From assembly GCF_000425185.1 (NCBI RefSeq), contig NZ_AULH01000007.1, positions 62,001 to 126,000 of the forward strand: a DNA stretch of 64,000 bases. Reading direction: 5' to 3'. The stretch comes from Pleomorphomonas koreensis DSM 23070. Its GTDB lineage: Bacteria; Pseudomonadota; Alphaproteobacteria; Rhizobiales; Pleomorphomonadaceae. This document shows positions 38,103 to 45,935 of the stretch, one piece after another. Within the stretch, counting starts at the first letter, position 1. Each line of letters starts with the position of its first letter. The notes below the pieces were generated by a model that saw nothing but the letters and a program-made list of their open reading frames with translations, had not been told where the DNA came from and made no database searches. A program made the position numbers and the translations under genes.

Positions 38103-38720
38103 TCAGTTGCGATGGCGCAGGACGGCGTCGATCACGCCCTTGATGACGACAGTCTCGTCATCGACCATGAGGGGCTTGGCACTCGGCATGGTGTGGGACT
38201 GGCTGACGAGGAAGGGCGGATCGTACATCCGCATGATGGTTTCGGCCGTCTGCGAGCGCCAGTCGTAAACCTGGGCGCAGACGAGATCGCCGGATTTCGG
38301 GCGCTTGTTCATGTCGACGATCATGATGTCGCCGGGCAGAATCCCGGCCATGTCGAGCACGGCGGACTTCATCGTCCATGGATCCCGACCATTGCGACCG
38401 GAGCACAGCTCCCGGATAGCCCGGGCGGAGCTGTCGAGCGCGTTGGCATTCTCCGGCGGCTGGTAGGGCGCCGCTTCGGCTTCCGTGAAGCCTCCGCGCT
38501 TGCCGGGAAACTCAAGCGGCTTCACCTCCGCCAGCGCCGCAAGAGCGGCGATGTTCTTGGTCGACAGGTTTCCCGCATAATCCGGACTGTTCAGAAATCG
38601 CGTGAGCGTGGACTTCGACATGCCGGCCCGATGGCCGAGCGTCGATGGCGGCAACCCGAGGTGATCGGAGATTGCCCTGACCCATGCCTGAACCTGCTGG
38701 CGACTGCCATACTCTCGCAT
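38103..38720 (-). CDS. CI-like phage repressor (HTH + S24 domain)
   Basis: 205 residues from ATG 38720. XRE HTH at about 12-46 (LGLPPSTLGHRAGMSKSTLTRFLN); C-terminal LexA/S24-like domain (110-200). The peptidase residues seem lost: where the GDSM Ser is expected the sequence reads SAVLDMAGI, and where the VKR Lys is expected it reads IMR. An upstream start (ATG 38804) is in frame, but an operator-like dyad abuts ATG 38720 and no ribosome site is clear, which would suit a leaderless message as for lambda cI. Confidence 0.8.
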   Translation of the reverse strand: MREYGSRQQVQAWVRAISDHLGLPPSTLGHRAGMSKSTLTRFLNSPDYAGNLSTKNIAALAALAEVKPLEFPGKRGGFTEAEAAPYQPPENANALDSSARAIRELCSGRNGRDPWTMKSAVLDMAGILPGDIMIVDMNKRPKSGDLVCAQVYDWRSQTAETIMRMYDPPFLVSQSHTMPSAKPLMVDDETVVIKGVIDAVLRHRN

Positions 38721-38805
38721 GTGCAGCAGAGTATGCACCGCAAAGCCGCTACTCACGTACATCGGCGCCTTGACTGTGTGCAAAGATGCAGAACTAGTAT
38801 GCATG
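38721..38805. promoter_or_regulatory. Repressor/Cro divergent control region
   Basis: GTGCA (38721-38725) and TGCAC (38734-38738) form an inverted repeat at the repressor start. Further right are TTGACT (38770-38775), GTGTGCA, GATGCAG and TATGCAT (about 38798). These suggest overlapping promoters for the repressor (left) and the Cro-like gene (right) with several operators of the TGCA type. Confidence 0.5.
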
Positions 38806-38839
38806 AACCACGGGCGTGATTCGGCGTCAAGGGGCGACC

Positions 38840-39046
38840 ATGTCGGATAGCATCCTTACCATCGACGAGATCGAACGGCGGCGTCGGGTCGCCGGCTTGA
38901 CTCGCCGACGGGTCTACGAGACGGCGGGCATCGCGTCTACGACGTGGATGCGGATCATGCGCGGCGACAACTCGCCGAACCTGTCGACGCTCGAAAAGCT
39001 ATCGGCAGCGATCGACCGGCTGACGGCGGCGAGGGCGGCGGAATGA
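38840..39046 (+). CDS. Cro-like XRE HTH regulator
   Basis: 68 residues. ILTIDEIERRRRVAGLTRRRVYETAGIAS and NLSTLEKLSAAIDRL form a small XRE HTH domain. Divergent from the CI-like repressor, the usual position of Cro. AAGGGG precedes ATG 38840. Overlaps the next gene by four bases. Confidence 0.75.
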   Translation: MSDSILTIDEIERRRRVAGLTRRRVYETAGIASTTWMRIMRGDNSPNLSTLEKLSAAIDRLTAARAAE

Positions 39047-39570
39047 CCGACCGCGTAGCCCGCATCGACGCCAGGCGGACGGCGATGGGGCTGTCCATCG
39101 AACAGCTTGCGCGGCTTGCCGACGTGTCCGAGCGGAGCGTGCGGCGTGCCCTGCGGGAACGATCGCCGGTCAGCGAGGCGACGCTGACAGCGCTCGAACA
39201 GGCGCTGATCTGGGCGAAGCGCGGGACGGGCGGCCTGTCGCCGATCCGCGTCGCCTATCGCATGGCGCTCTACCTGATGGCCGGCGACTTCGGCGTATCC
39301 ATGGCCGACCTCGATGCCGAGGATGCGGCGCCGCAGCGCAAGGCGACCAACAACCCCGTGTGGATGCGGGCGGCGACCATCCGCCGGCGGGCGGTCTACT
39401 GCCTCAACACGGTGTTCGGCTTCCCGCAGCACGAGCTTGTCGCCGTTTCCGGCCTGACGCCGGCCGGCGTGAGCCGCATCTGCCGCGAGATCGAGGACGA
39501 ACGCGACGAAGACCCGGCGCTCGACGAGCGCTTTACGGAGCTGTCGCGCGAACTGATGGGGGGATTGTGA
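39043..39570 (+). CDS. Early phage regulator with two HTH segments
   Basis: 175 residues. N-terminal XRE-like HTH (MGLSIEQLARLADVSERSVRRAL, about 15-37) and a C-terminal segment (RRRAVYCLNTVFGFPQHELV, then LTPAGVSRICREIEDERDED) that resembles the DNA-binding helices of DnaA-type or sigma-like proteins. It could regulate early genes or start replication; not established. Confidence 0.62.
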   Translation: MTDRVARIDARRTAMGLSIEQLARLADVSERSVRRALRERSPVSEATLTALEQALIWAKRGTGGLSPIRVAYRMALYLMAGDFGVSMADLDAEDAAPQRKATNNPVWMRAATIRRRAVYCLNTVFGFPQHELVAVSGLTPAGVSRICREIEDERDEDPALDERFTELSRELMGGL

Positions 39571-39812
39571 TGGCGGATTTCATGAATGTTGCCGGTGCAA
39601 TCGCAGTTATGCCCGACCGCTGGGCGCGGACCCTCATGGAGGTCGTTGCCAGTGAGGGCGACGACGCTGAACGCTGTTTGCATCACCTTCAGGGCGTGAC
39701 GGTCGCGCTGGCCGCCATGTGCGGCGTTGAGTCCGATGTGCTTGCCAGTGGACTTGCCGCTCATATCGAGCACTTCAACAAAGCCTTCTCTTGCTCGGAG
39801 AAGGGTAAATGA
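39570..39812 (+). CDS. Hypothetical phage protein
   Basis: 80 residues (MADFMNVAGAIAVMPDRWAR...), helical, no family recognised. Overlaps the previous stop by one base (TGATG) and the next start by four. Confidence 0.55.
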   Translation: MADFMNVAGAIAVMPDRWARTLMEVVASEGDDAERCLHHLQGVTVALAAMCGVESDVLASGLAAHIEHFNKAFSCSEKGK

Positions 39813-40570
39813 CCGCCTTCGACAATCGCGCGGTGGTCAACCGCAAGGCTCCGGGCTCGCGGCCGGAGCTGTTCCCGACGCCGCCGTGGGCTGGCAGGGC
39901 GCTATGTGGCGAGGTGCTGGTGCCGCTCGGCCTAATGCGCCGCGGTCCGGAGTTCAACCACATCGTCGATCCGGCCTGCGGCACCGGACACCTCGTCCAC
40001 GCGCTCGACGACTTTGGGCGGGTGAGCTACAGCGACGTGCACCCCTGGCCGATGATCGGTGAATTCGAGGGGGTCGAGGCGCCGGTATTCGATTTCCTGA
40101 CCGGCGATCCGCGCCATTGCCCCGAATGGCATCATTTCCACGGCGGCGGCCGCGCCGATTGGGTCATCACTAACCCGCCGTTTTCGCTGGCGGCGGACTT
40201 CTGGTCCCAATCCTATCCCAGCCGCGCCGCCGTGGCGCACAACGTAGCGCTGCTCTGCCGCACCAACTGGGTGGAAGGCCAGCGCCGCTTCCGGAGCATC
40301 TTCAGCCATTCGCCGCCGACGACGATCGTCCATTCGTCCGACCGCATCCCGATGATCGAAGGCGTGTGGGACCCCGAGGCGACGACGGCCACCTGCTACA
40401 GCTGGTTCGTGTGGGTGGCCGGCGCCGAGCGCCGTCCGGATATCTGGTTGCCACCGGGAATGGCGAAGAAGTGGACGCGCAAGAGTGACGCGGCGTTCGC
40501 CGTGCCCGGCGAGGCGAAGCGGCGGAAGGCGGCGAGGGAGGCCGAGAAGGCGGCGAGGGTTGGGCGATGA
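39809..40570 (+). CDS. N6-adenine DNA methyltransferase (phage)
   Basis: 253 residues. AdoMet-binding motif DPACGTGHLVHAL near residue 53 and the catalytic NPPF motif near 121 show an amino-methyltransferase of DNA, probably N6-adenine. No recognition-domain partner or endonuclease is adjacent, so it is an orphan modifier, likely protecting phage DNA from restriction. The basic C-terminal tail is rich in Lys/Arg/Ala. Overlaps neighbours by four bases. Confidence 0.83.
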   Translation: MTAFDNRAVVNRKAPGSRPELFPTPPWAGRALCGEVLVPLGLMRRGPEFNHIVDPACGTGHLVHALDDFGRVSYSDVHPWPMIGEFEGVEAPVFDFLTGDPRHCPEWHHFHGGGRADWVITNPPFSLAADFWSQSYPSRAAVAHNVALLCRTNWVEGQRRFRSIFSHSPPTTIVHSSDRIPMIEGVWDPEATTATCYSWFVWVAGAERRPDIWLPPGMAKKWTRKSDAAFAVPGEAKRRKAAREAEKAARVGR

Positions 40571-41406
40571 CCTCTCCCTTCCTCATCCCCAGCCCGGCGT
40601 GCATCTCCTTTTCTGGCGGTCGCTCCTCGGCCCGCATGGTCTATGAGATCAACGCGGCACACGGCGGACGCTTGCCCGACGACATAATTGTCCTCTTCGC
40701 CAACACAGGGCGGGAGCGGCCGGAGACGCTTCGCTTCGTGCAAGAGTGCGGGTCGCGGTGGGGTATTCGCATCCGCATTGTCGAGTATCGGCCGGAATCT
40801 CCGGGATTCGAGGAAGTCGGCTTCAATAGCCTGTCACGCGATGGCGAGCCTTTTGAAGCATTGATCCGGAAAAAACAGCGGCTGCCGAACTGGAAAGAGC
40901 GCTGGTGCACGCAATTCCTGAAGGTGGGAGCGATGACCGCTTTCGCGCGGTCGCTCGGATGGGTGCATGGCAGCTACCTTGAGGTAATCGGTTTGCGCGA
41001 CGACGAAGGCGTGCGGATCCTCAACGGATTGGAGCGGGCTGAGAAGGACGGCCGTCGCATCGCCTATCCCCTCGCCAAGGCGAAGCTCACGAAGGCCGAC
41101 ATCATGTCGTTCTGGGCCTCGCAGCCGTTCGACCTCGGCCTTGAGCCATGGGAAGGCAACTGCGATCTCTGCTTCTGTGTCGGACAGGCGAACCGGATGG
41201 CGCGCATCCGGCGCAATCCCTCGGCCGCGACCTGGTGGGCGAGACAGGAGGCCGAACAACAAGGGTTTTTCGATCGACGTGTTCGCGTTCACCAGCTCGT
41301 CGAGCGTGTTCGCAGGGAACCCGATCTGTTCGCCGACTTCCACGACGACGAGTTCGATGCGGAGTGCGGCCTACATTGCGGCTTCGACACCGGGGAGGTC
41401 GCATGA
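40567..41406 (+). CDS. PP-loop (PAPS reductase-like) protein
   Basis: 279 residues. The PP-loop SFSGGRSSA (14-22) binds ATP or an adenylyl-sulfate. IIVLFANTGRERPETLRFV near residue 40 matches the PAPS reductase/DndC superfamily. A cysteine cluster NCDLCFC (198-204) suggests a metal or Fe-S site. Sitting between two DNA methyltransferases with four-base overlaps on each side, it might take part in nucleic acid modification, but sulfur metabolism or a tRNA role is possible. Confidence 0.72.
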   Translation: MTSPFLIPSPACISFSGGRSSARMVYEINAAHGGRLPDDIIVLFANTGRERPETLRFVQECGSRWGIRIRIVEYRPESPGFEEVGFNSLSRDGEPFEALIRKKQRLPNWKERWCTQFLKVGAMTAFARSLGWVHGSYLEVIGLRDDEGVRILNGLERAEKDGRRIAYPLAKAKLTKADIMSFWASQPFDLGLEPWEGNCDLCFCVGQANRMARIRRNPSAATWWARQEAEQQGFFDRRVRVHQLVERVRREPDLFADFHDDEFDAECGLHCGFDTGEVA

Positions 41407-43169
41407 ACGCCTATGCCTTTCCGCTCGACAACCGCCTGACGGTCGTGCTGTTCGCCGGCATGGGCGGCGGCTGCGATGGCCTCGAATGGGCCGGCTTCCC
41501 GGTCCACATCGCCATCAACCACGATCCCATCGCCGTCGCGGTGCATGAAGCGCGACACCCTCACACGCGGCATCTGCGCTGCGACGTCTACGAGGTTGAC
41601 CCGCGTGAGGTCTGCGCCGGCCGGGACGTGCGTGTGCTGCACGCCTCGCCCGACTGCACACACTTCTCGGTGGCGAAGGGTGGCAAGCCGGTATCGCCGC
41701 GCCGCCGGTCGCTGGCCTGGGTGGTCTGCCGTTGGGGCGGCACGGTGCGGCCAGAGACCATCACTCTTGAAAACGTCTCGGAAATCCAGACGTGGGGGCC
41801 GCTGATCGCCAAGCGAGATGCCGCCACCGGGCGGGTGGTCAAGCTCGACGGCCAGATTGCCGCCAAAGGCGAGGTGGTGCCGGTGCGCGAGCAATGGCTG
41901 GTGCCGGACCCGCGCCACAAGGGGCGCATCTGGCGCGCATGGCTCAAGCACCTTACCGGCTTGGGCTACAGCTTCGAGGGGCGGGTGCTGGTCTGCGCCG
42001 ATTTCGGCGTTCCGACCATCCGCAAGCGCTTCTTCGGCGTCGCCAAGGCGGACGGTTCGCCGATCGACTGGCCGGCGAGGACGCATGCGCCGCGCGACCA
42101 GGCCCGCAAGCTCGGGCTCAAGCCCTGGGTGGGCGCACATACCTGCATCGATTTCTCGCTGCCGATGCGGTCGATCTTCGGCCGCAAGAAGCCGCTCGCC
42201 GAGGCGACGATGCGCCGCACGGCGCGGGGCGTGATCCGCTACATCCTCGGCACCCGCAAGCCCTTCCTGGTGCCGATCACCCACACCAAGGGCGGCAACG
42301 GCGCGCGGTCGACGGCGGAGCCGCTGCCGACGATCACCACGGCCAAGGGCGGGGAGCAAGTCGTCATGTCGCCCGTGCTCGCCCGGTTTCGGGGTGATAG
42401 CGCCGGCGGCGACATGCGCGAGCCTGCGCCGGCGTTGACGGCCAACAGCTTTCGGAAGCGTCCCGGCGGCGCTTTGCCGATCGGCGTCATGGCGGCAAAC
42501 CTGGTCGGCGTCGCTCATGGTGACAGCGGCGGCCGCCGGGAATACTCACTCGACGAACCCCTGACGGCCGTCCAAGCTGGTGGTGGCAACGCGGCGCTGG
42601 TTGCGGCCTACCTTGCTCAACACAACGACGGGCCGCGTGCGGGTTTGTGCGCGCGGGATATCGTCGATCCGCTTTCGGCCCTTACCACGACGGGTTCGCA
42701 ACAAGGCGTGGTCGCCGCCACACTCGGGCGGATGCGCGGCGCCGATGTGGCGGGCCAGCCGGTCACGCTGCCCATGCCGACACAGACGGCCGGCGGCGGT
42801 CATGAGACGCTGATTCTCGGGTTCTTGCAGCACTACTATTCGACCGGCGGGCAGGACGGCGACCTTGCCGATCCGCTCGCCGCTCTCACCGCCAAGGCCC
42901 GGCACGGACTGGTGACGGTGGAGGTCGACGGCGTCGACTACGTGATGACGGATATCCTCTGCCGGATGCTTGAGCCGGAGGAGGGCGCCGCCTGCCACGG
43001 TTTCCTGCCGGGCTCGCTGCCCGCCGAGATCGTCGTCGACGGCAAGCGGCAGCGCCTCACCAAGACGCAAAAATACCACCTGGTCGGTAACAGCGTGCCG
43101 CCGCGCATGGTGCAACTGCTCGCCGAGCGCAATGTGCGTCGGGAGCTGGTGATGGAGGCGGCGGAATGA
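41403..43169 (+). CDS. C5-cytosine DNA methyltransferase, long phage form
   Basis: 588 residues. Motif I FAGMGGGCDGLEWAGF (17-32), catalytic Cys in ASPDCTHFS (about 80-88, DCT in place of the usual PCQ), ENVSEI motif VI (about 122) and motif X LVGNSVPPRMV (about 559). Between motifs VIII and X (about 300-520) lie about six degenerate repeats of the form PLPTITT/PLSALTT, which replace a normal recognition domain. Probably antirestriction. GC-rich and in a coupled operon. Confidence 0.85.
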   Translation: MNAYAFPLDNRLTVVLFAGMGGGCDGLEWAGFPVHIAINHDPIAVAVHEARHPHTRHLRCDVYEVDPREVCAGRDVRVLHASPDCTHFSVAKGGKPVSPRRRSLAWVVCRWGGTVRPETITLENVSEIQTWGPLIAKRDAATGRVVKLDGQIAAKGEVVPVREQWLVPDPRHKGRIWRAWLKHLTGLGYSFEGRVLVCADFGVPTIRKRFFGVAKADGSPIDWPARTHAPRDQARKLGLKPWVGAHTCIDFSLPMRSIFGRKKPLAEATMRRTARGVIRYILGTRKPFLVPITHTKGGNGARSTAEPLPTITTAKGGEQVVMSPVLARFRGDSAGGDMREPAPALTANSFRKRPGGALPIGVMAANLVGVAHGDSGGRREYSLDEPLTAVQAGGGNAALVAAYLAQHNDGPRAGLCARDIVDPLSALTTTGSQQGVVAATLGRMRGADVAGQPVTLPMPTQTAGGGHETLILGFLQHYYSTGGQDGDLADPLAALTAKARHGLVTVEVDGVDYVMTDILCRMLEPEEGAACHGFLPGSLPAEIVVDGKRQRLTKTQKYHLVGNSVPPRMVQLLAERNVRRELVMEAAE

Positions 43170-44275
43170 AGCGCGCCGACCTCGCCGAGATCAAGGACAT
43201 GTTGCGCGACCGGATCGGCGACCTTTGCCTCGCGCTGCTGCCGGACGGCCGGCGCGAGGGGCGGCTGTGGGTGTCGCCCAACCCGGTGACGATGGACCAC
43301 GGGCAGGTTCCGGCCTTCAAGGTGGCGCTTAACCGCGACACCGGCGCGTGGATCGATTGGCGGTCCGGCGAGAAGGGCGACGTGATCGGCCTCGTGGCCT
43401 ATGTGCAGACGGGCAATACCGGCAACGTGGGCGATGCGCTGTCTTGGGCAAGCGACTGGCTGGGCATCAGCCGCTTGAGCCGCGACCAGCGGGATGAGTT
43501 GGCGCGGCAGATCAAGGTGCGGCGATCGGCGGCGGAGGAAGCCGCAAAGAAGGCGGCGTCCGATAGGCTGGCCGGCGTCGACCGGCTGTGGCGCAAGGGC
43601 GACGCGCTGGGCAGCGGCACCGCGGCCGAGGCGCGCGGGCTCGACTATTTTGCGTTCCGGGGCATGCCGCTCGTCAAGGTGCCAAACCTCGACAAGATGA
43701 CGTTCCGGTTCGTGGCCAGCCTCGAATGGTGGGAGGGGCGCGTTTACCGCTACGACGGGAAGAAGCGGATCCTCGTCAGGCGCGGGCCGGAGTTTCCCGC
43801 CATCATTTCCGCCATGCGGGTGCCGACCGGGCAGGTGACGGCCGTACACTGCACCTTCCTCGACCCGGCCGGACGGGGCAAAGCGCCGGTGCCGGAGGCC
43901 AAGAAAGCCAAGCTGATGTTCGGTGACGCGCTTGGCGCAGTGATCCGCATCAGCCATGGGCCGGAGGGCCTGCCGCCGGAACAGTCCAGCCAGCCGCATC
44001 CGCTGATGATCGGCGAGGGCGTTGAGACCATGGGATCGGCAGCCATTGCCATTTCCGAAGCGCGCGCCTGGGCCGGCGGCAGCCTCTCCGGCATCCGCAA
44101 CGCCAAGGTGGGGTGGCCGTTCGTCTCGTCTGTGCATCCCTGCGCGGAAAACGACTGGGCCAACCCGCAGGCGCTCGCCCAGTACGATCGGGCGATCGAG
44201 GAGCTTGAGGCCCAAGGCAAGCCGGTGTCGCCAATGCGACCGCACTTCGGCAGCGATTTCAACGACCTGATGTGA
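43166..44275 (+). CDS. Toprim domain primase-like protein
   Basis: 369 residues. The C-terminal toprim fold shows MIGEGVETMGSAAIA (about 279-293) with the catalytic Glu and a later NDWANP acidic region. The N-terminal half has FKVALNRDTGAWIDWRSGEKGD, typical of DUF7146-type phage primase proteins. No zinc ribbon is evident. Its last 29 bases with stop are part of a 32-bp segment duplicated 250 bases downstream. Confidence 0.75.
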   Translation: MKRADLAEIKDMLRDRIGDLCLALLPDGRREGRLWVSPNPVTMDHGQVPAFKVALNRDTGAWIDWRSGEKGDVIGLVAYVQTGNTGNVGDALSWASDWLGISRLSRDQRDELARQIKVRRSAAEEAAKKAASDRLAGVDRLWRKGDALGSGTAAEARGLDYFAFRGMPLVKVPNLDKMTFRFVASLEWWEGRVYRYDGKKRILVRRGPEFPAIISAMRVPTGQVTAVHCTFLDPAGRGKAPVPEAKKAKLMFGDALGAVIRISHGPEGLPPEQSSQPHPLMIGEGVETMGSAAIAISEARAWAGGSLSGIRNAKVGWPFVSSVHPCAENDWANPQALAQYDRAIEELEAQGKPVSPMRPHFGSDFNDLM

Positions 44276-44277
44276 GG
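44246..44277 (+). repeat. 32-bp direct repeat, copy 1 (primase 3' end)
   Basis: Starts TTCGGCAGCGATTTCAACGA and runs through the primase stop TGA to TGAGG. Exactly repeated at 44499-44530; the two copies flank a 70-codon ORF. Confidence 0.9.
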
Positions 44278-44285
44278 GAATAGAC

Positions 44286-44498
44286 ATGCATGATTACACG
44301 CCGCGATTGAAAGACACTGCTGTGCTGGAACTCGAAGGTCTTTTTGATGCAGAGCGTCGATTGCTCGAAATCATGGAACTTGTCGTTTCAGAGTGGGCAA
44401 CCGATCCGATGTCTGTCGCGTGCTTCGACCTCCGTATCGTCGAAGAAGCTAAGCAACTCGTCGCCAAGCGCCACCGGCTTGATTGGTTTCGGCTTTAA
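44286..44498 (+). CDS. Hypothetical protein in a duplicated-end insertion
   Basis: 70 residues (MHDYTPRLKDTAVLELEGLF...), acidic and helical, unknown family. GAGGGAA precedes the ATG. It ends exactly at the second copy of the 32-bp repeat, and its composition is lower in G+C than the primase, so it looks like a late insertion that rebuilt the junction. Confidence 0.6.
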   Translation: MHDYTPRLKDTAVLELEGLFDAERRLLEIMELVVSEWATDPMSVACFDLRIVEEAKQLVAKRHRLDWFRL

Positions 44499-44530
44499 TT
44501 CGGCAGCGATTTCAACGACCTGATGTGAGG
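44499..44530 (+). repeat. 32-bp direct repeat, copy 2
   Basis: Exact copy of 44246-44277, starting one base after the TAA of the small ORF; it now supplies the TGAGG ribosome-site region for the next gene. Confidence 0.9.
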
Positions 44531-44535
44531 AGAAA

Positions 44536-44799
44536 ATGGAAGAACGGCCCAAGTACATCATCATCCACCAGAGCGTGAAACAGTCATGGCTGAAAGACCT
44601 CGGCAGCGTCGTGACGCTGGCCGGGCTGATCGGCCTCGGCTGGGCGATCGGATCGACCGCCATGCAGTACGTCGGCGCCGCCATCGCCATGCTGACGCTC
44701 TTCGCCAGACAGAAGAACGCGGCCACGACGGCCATTTCGATCGGCGAGGCGAGGGCCATCCTCGACAAGCTCGAAGCCGAAGACGGAAAGGAAGACTGA
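44536..44799 (+). CDS. Two-helix membrane phage protein
   Basis: 87 residues. Two adjacent hydrophobic helices (about residues 22-38 and 42-58), then a charged helix ISIGEARAILDKLEAEDGKED. Family unknown. TGAGGAGAAA precedes ATG 44536. Could be a membrane-acting accessory protein; too far from late genes to call a holin. Confidence 0.58.
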   Translation: MEERPKYIIIHQSVKQSWLKDLGSVVTLAGLIGLGWAIGSTAMQYVGAAIAMLTLFARQKNAATTAISIGEARAILDKLEAEDGKED

Positions 44800-44801
44800 T
44801 C

Positions 44802-45848
44802 ATGGCAAAGAGGAAAGGCAATGCACGAGTGGAACAGTCGCTTGAACAGGAGGCCGCGCCGAAGCCGAATGACGGTTCTGCCATCGAGATGGCGCCGGCG
44901 GGTGCGCTGGTGGTCGCCGTTGATGGGGTGGAAGACGGCCAAGATGGTTCGCCAGATGCCGCCGAAGCGGTTTCGTCGTCGGCCGGTGGACCGCACGACG
45001 ATGCGCATGGAAGTGGCGGCTTTTCTATCGATAGTGAAGCCCCGGCCGGTCCGGAAGACGCCTTTCAGTGCGAGGCGTGCGACAAGGTGATCGAACCCGG
45101 CGACAAGGTGTGCGATCTGGAAGATGGTGGTGTGCTGTGCGAAGACTGCGCGCCGAAATGGGGCGAGGTGCTGGAGCGCCCGGCCGCATTCGATGTGTCG
45201 GCGGCCGAAGCCCGGGAGATGGTCGACAAGCACCTTGGCAGCGGCGGCAGCCTCGATGACCCTTATGTCGGGTACTCGGCCGAGGATGCCAATCATCTGG
45301 CCGACGCGATGGCCTACATGCTTCAGGCCGAAAGCACGATGAAGGTCAAACGTGGTACCGCGCTCGAGATGGGACAGGCAAAGCGGGCCGCCTATACCTC
45401 GCTCGCCGCGCCGATCGCGGCGGCCGAGGCGGCGGCCTATGCGGCAATGGAAGTCGCGCAGTTGCATCACGGCCCGGTCGACGGGGAATACGGCCTGCGG
45501 CTGCTGCCCGACGACGATCTTGCAAAATATGTCTGCGGGCTGAAGGAAGCGGCGGATTTCATCCGCGAGGGCGGAGCCTCAACGGATGGCCGCATTTTCT
45601 GGAATCACCTGTCGCTGGGCGGTTTCCACGCGGCCGGCCTCAATAACTGGCAGGACCTGCCGTTCGCCCTGCGCCTCGGCTGGAGCGCGTTCGGCGCTGT
45701 GCTCTTGGCCTATGACGTCTTCACGGCCGAGGATAACGCGAAGGCGACGAAGGTGACACCGCCGGCGCGGCGCGTGCCGATCGAGGACACGACGCTGGAG
45801 AGGGTGGACGGCGTTCTCGACCAGTTCGACTACGGACGCAAGGGCTAG
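44802..45848 (+). CDS. Large hypothetical phage protein with zinc-ribbon motif
   Basis: 348 residues. A low-complexity acidic N-terminus (1-85) leads to a treble-clef/zinc-ribbon-like segment: C-E-A-C at about 90-93 and L-C-E-D-C at about 111-115, spaced by DKVIEPGDKVCDLEDGG. The remainder is Ala-rich and helical. Not recognised. Lies between a membrane protein gene and the helicase gene in the early region. Confidence 0.6.
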   Translation: MAKRKGNARVEQSLEQEAAPKPNDGSAIEMAPAGALVVAVDGVEDGQDGSPDAAEAVSSSAGGPHDDAHGSGGFSIDSEAPAGPEDAFQCEACDKVIEPGDKVCDLEDGGVLCEDCAPKWGEVLERPAAFDVSAAEAREMVDKHLGSGGSLDDPYVGYSAEDANHLADAMAYMLQAESTMKVKRGTALEMGQAKRAAYTSLAAPIAAAEAAAYAAMEVAQLHHGPVDGEYGLRLLPDDDLAKYVCGLKEAADFIREGGASTDGRIFWNHLSLGGFHAAGLNNWQDLPFALRLGWSAFGAVLLAYDVFTAEDNAKATKVTPPARRVPIEDTTLERVDGVLDQFDYGRKG

Positions 45849-45935
45849 GCGGCAGGTCGCATCCTGCTGGCGGCGCCGGCCCTCAAAGCCGCCGGCGCCG
45901 CTATTTTCACATCATTTGCATTTGCGCAGGTATCC

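Noticed and set aside
44536-44799. Holin for the two-helix membrane protein
   Set aside because: It lies among early replication genes with no endolysin nearby; hydrophobicity alone is not enough.
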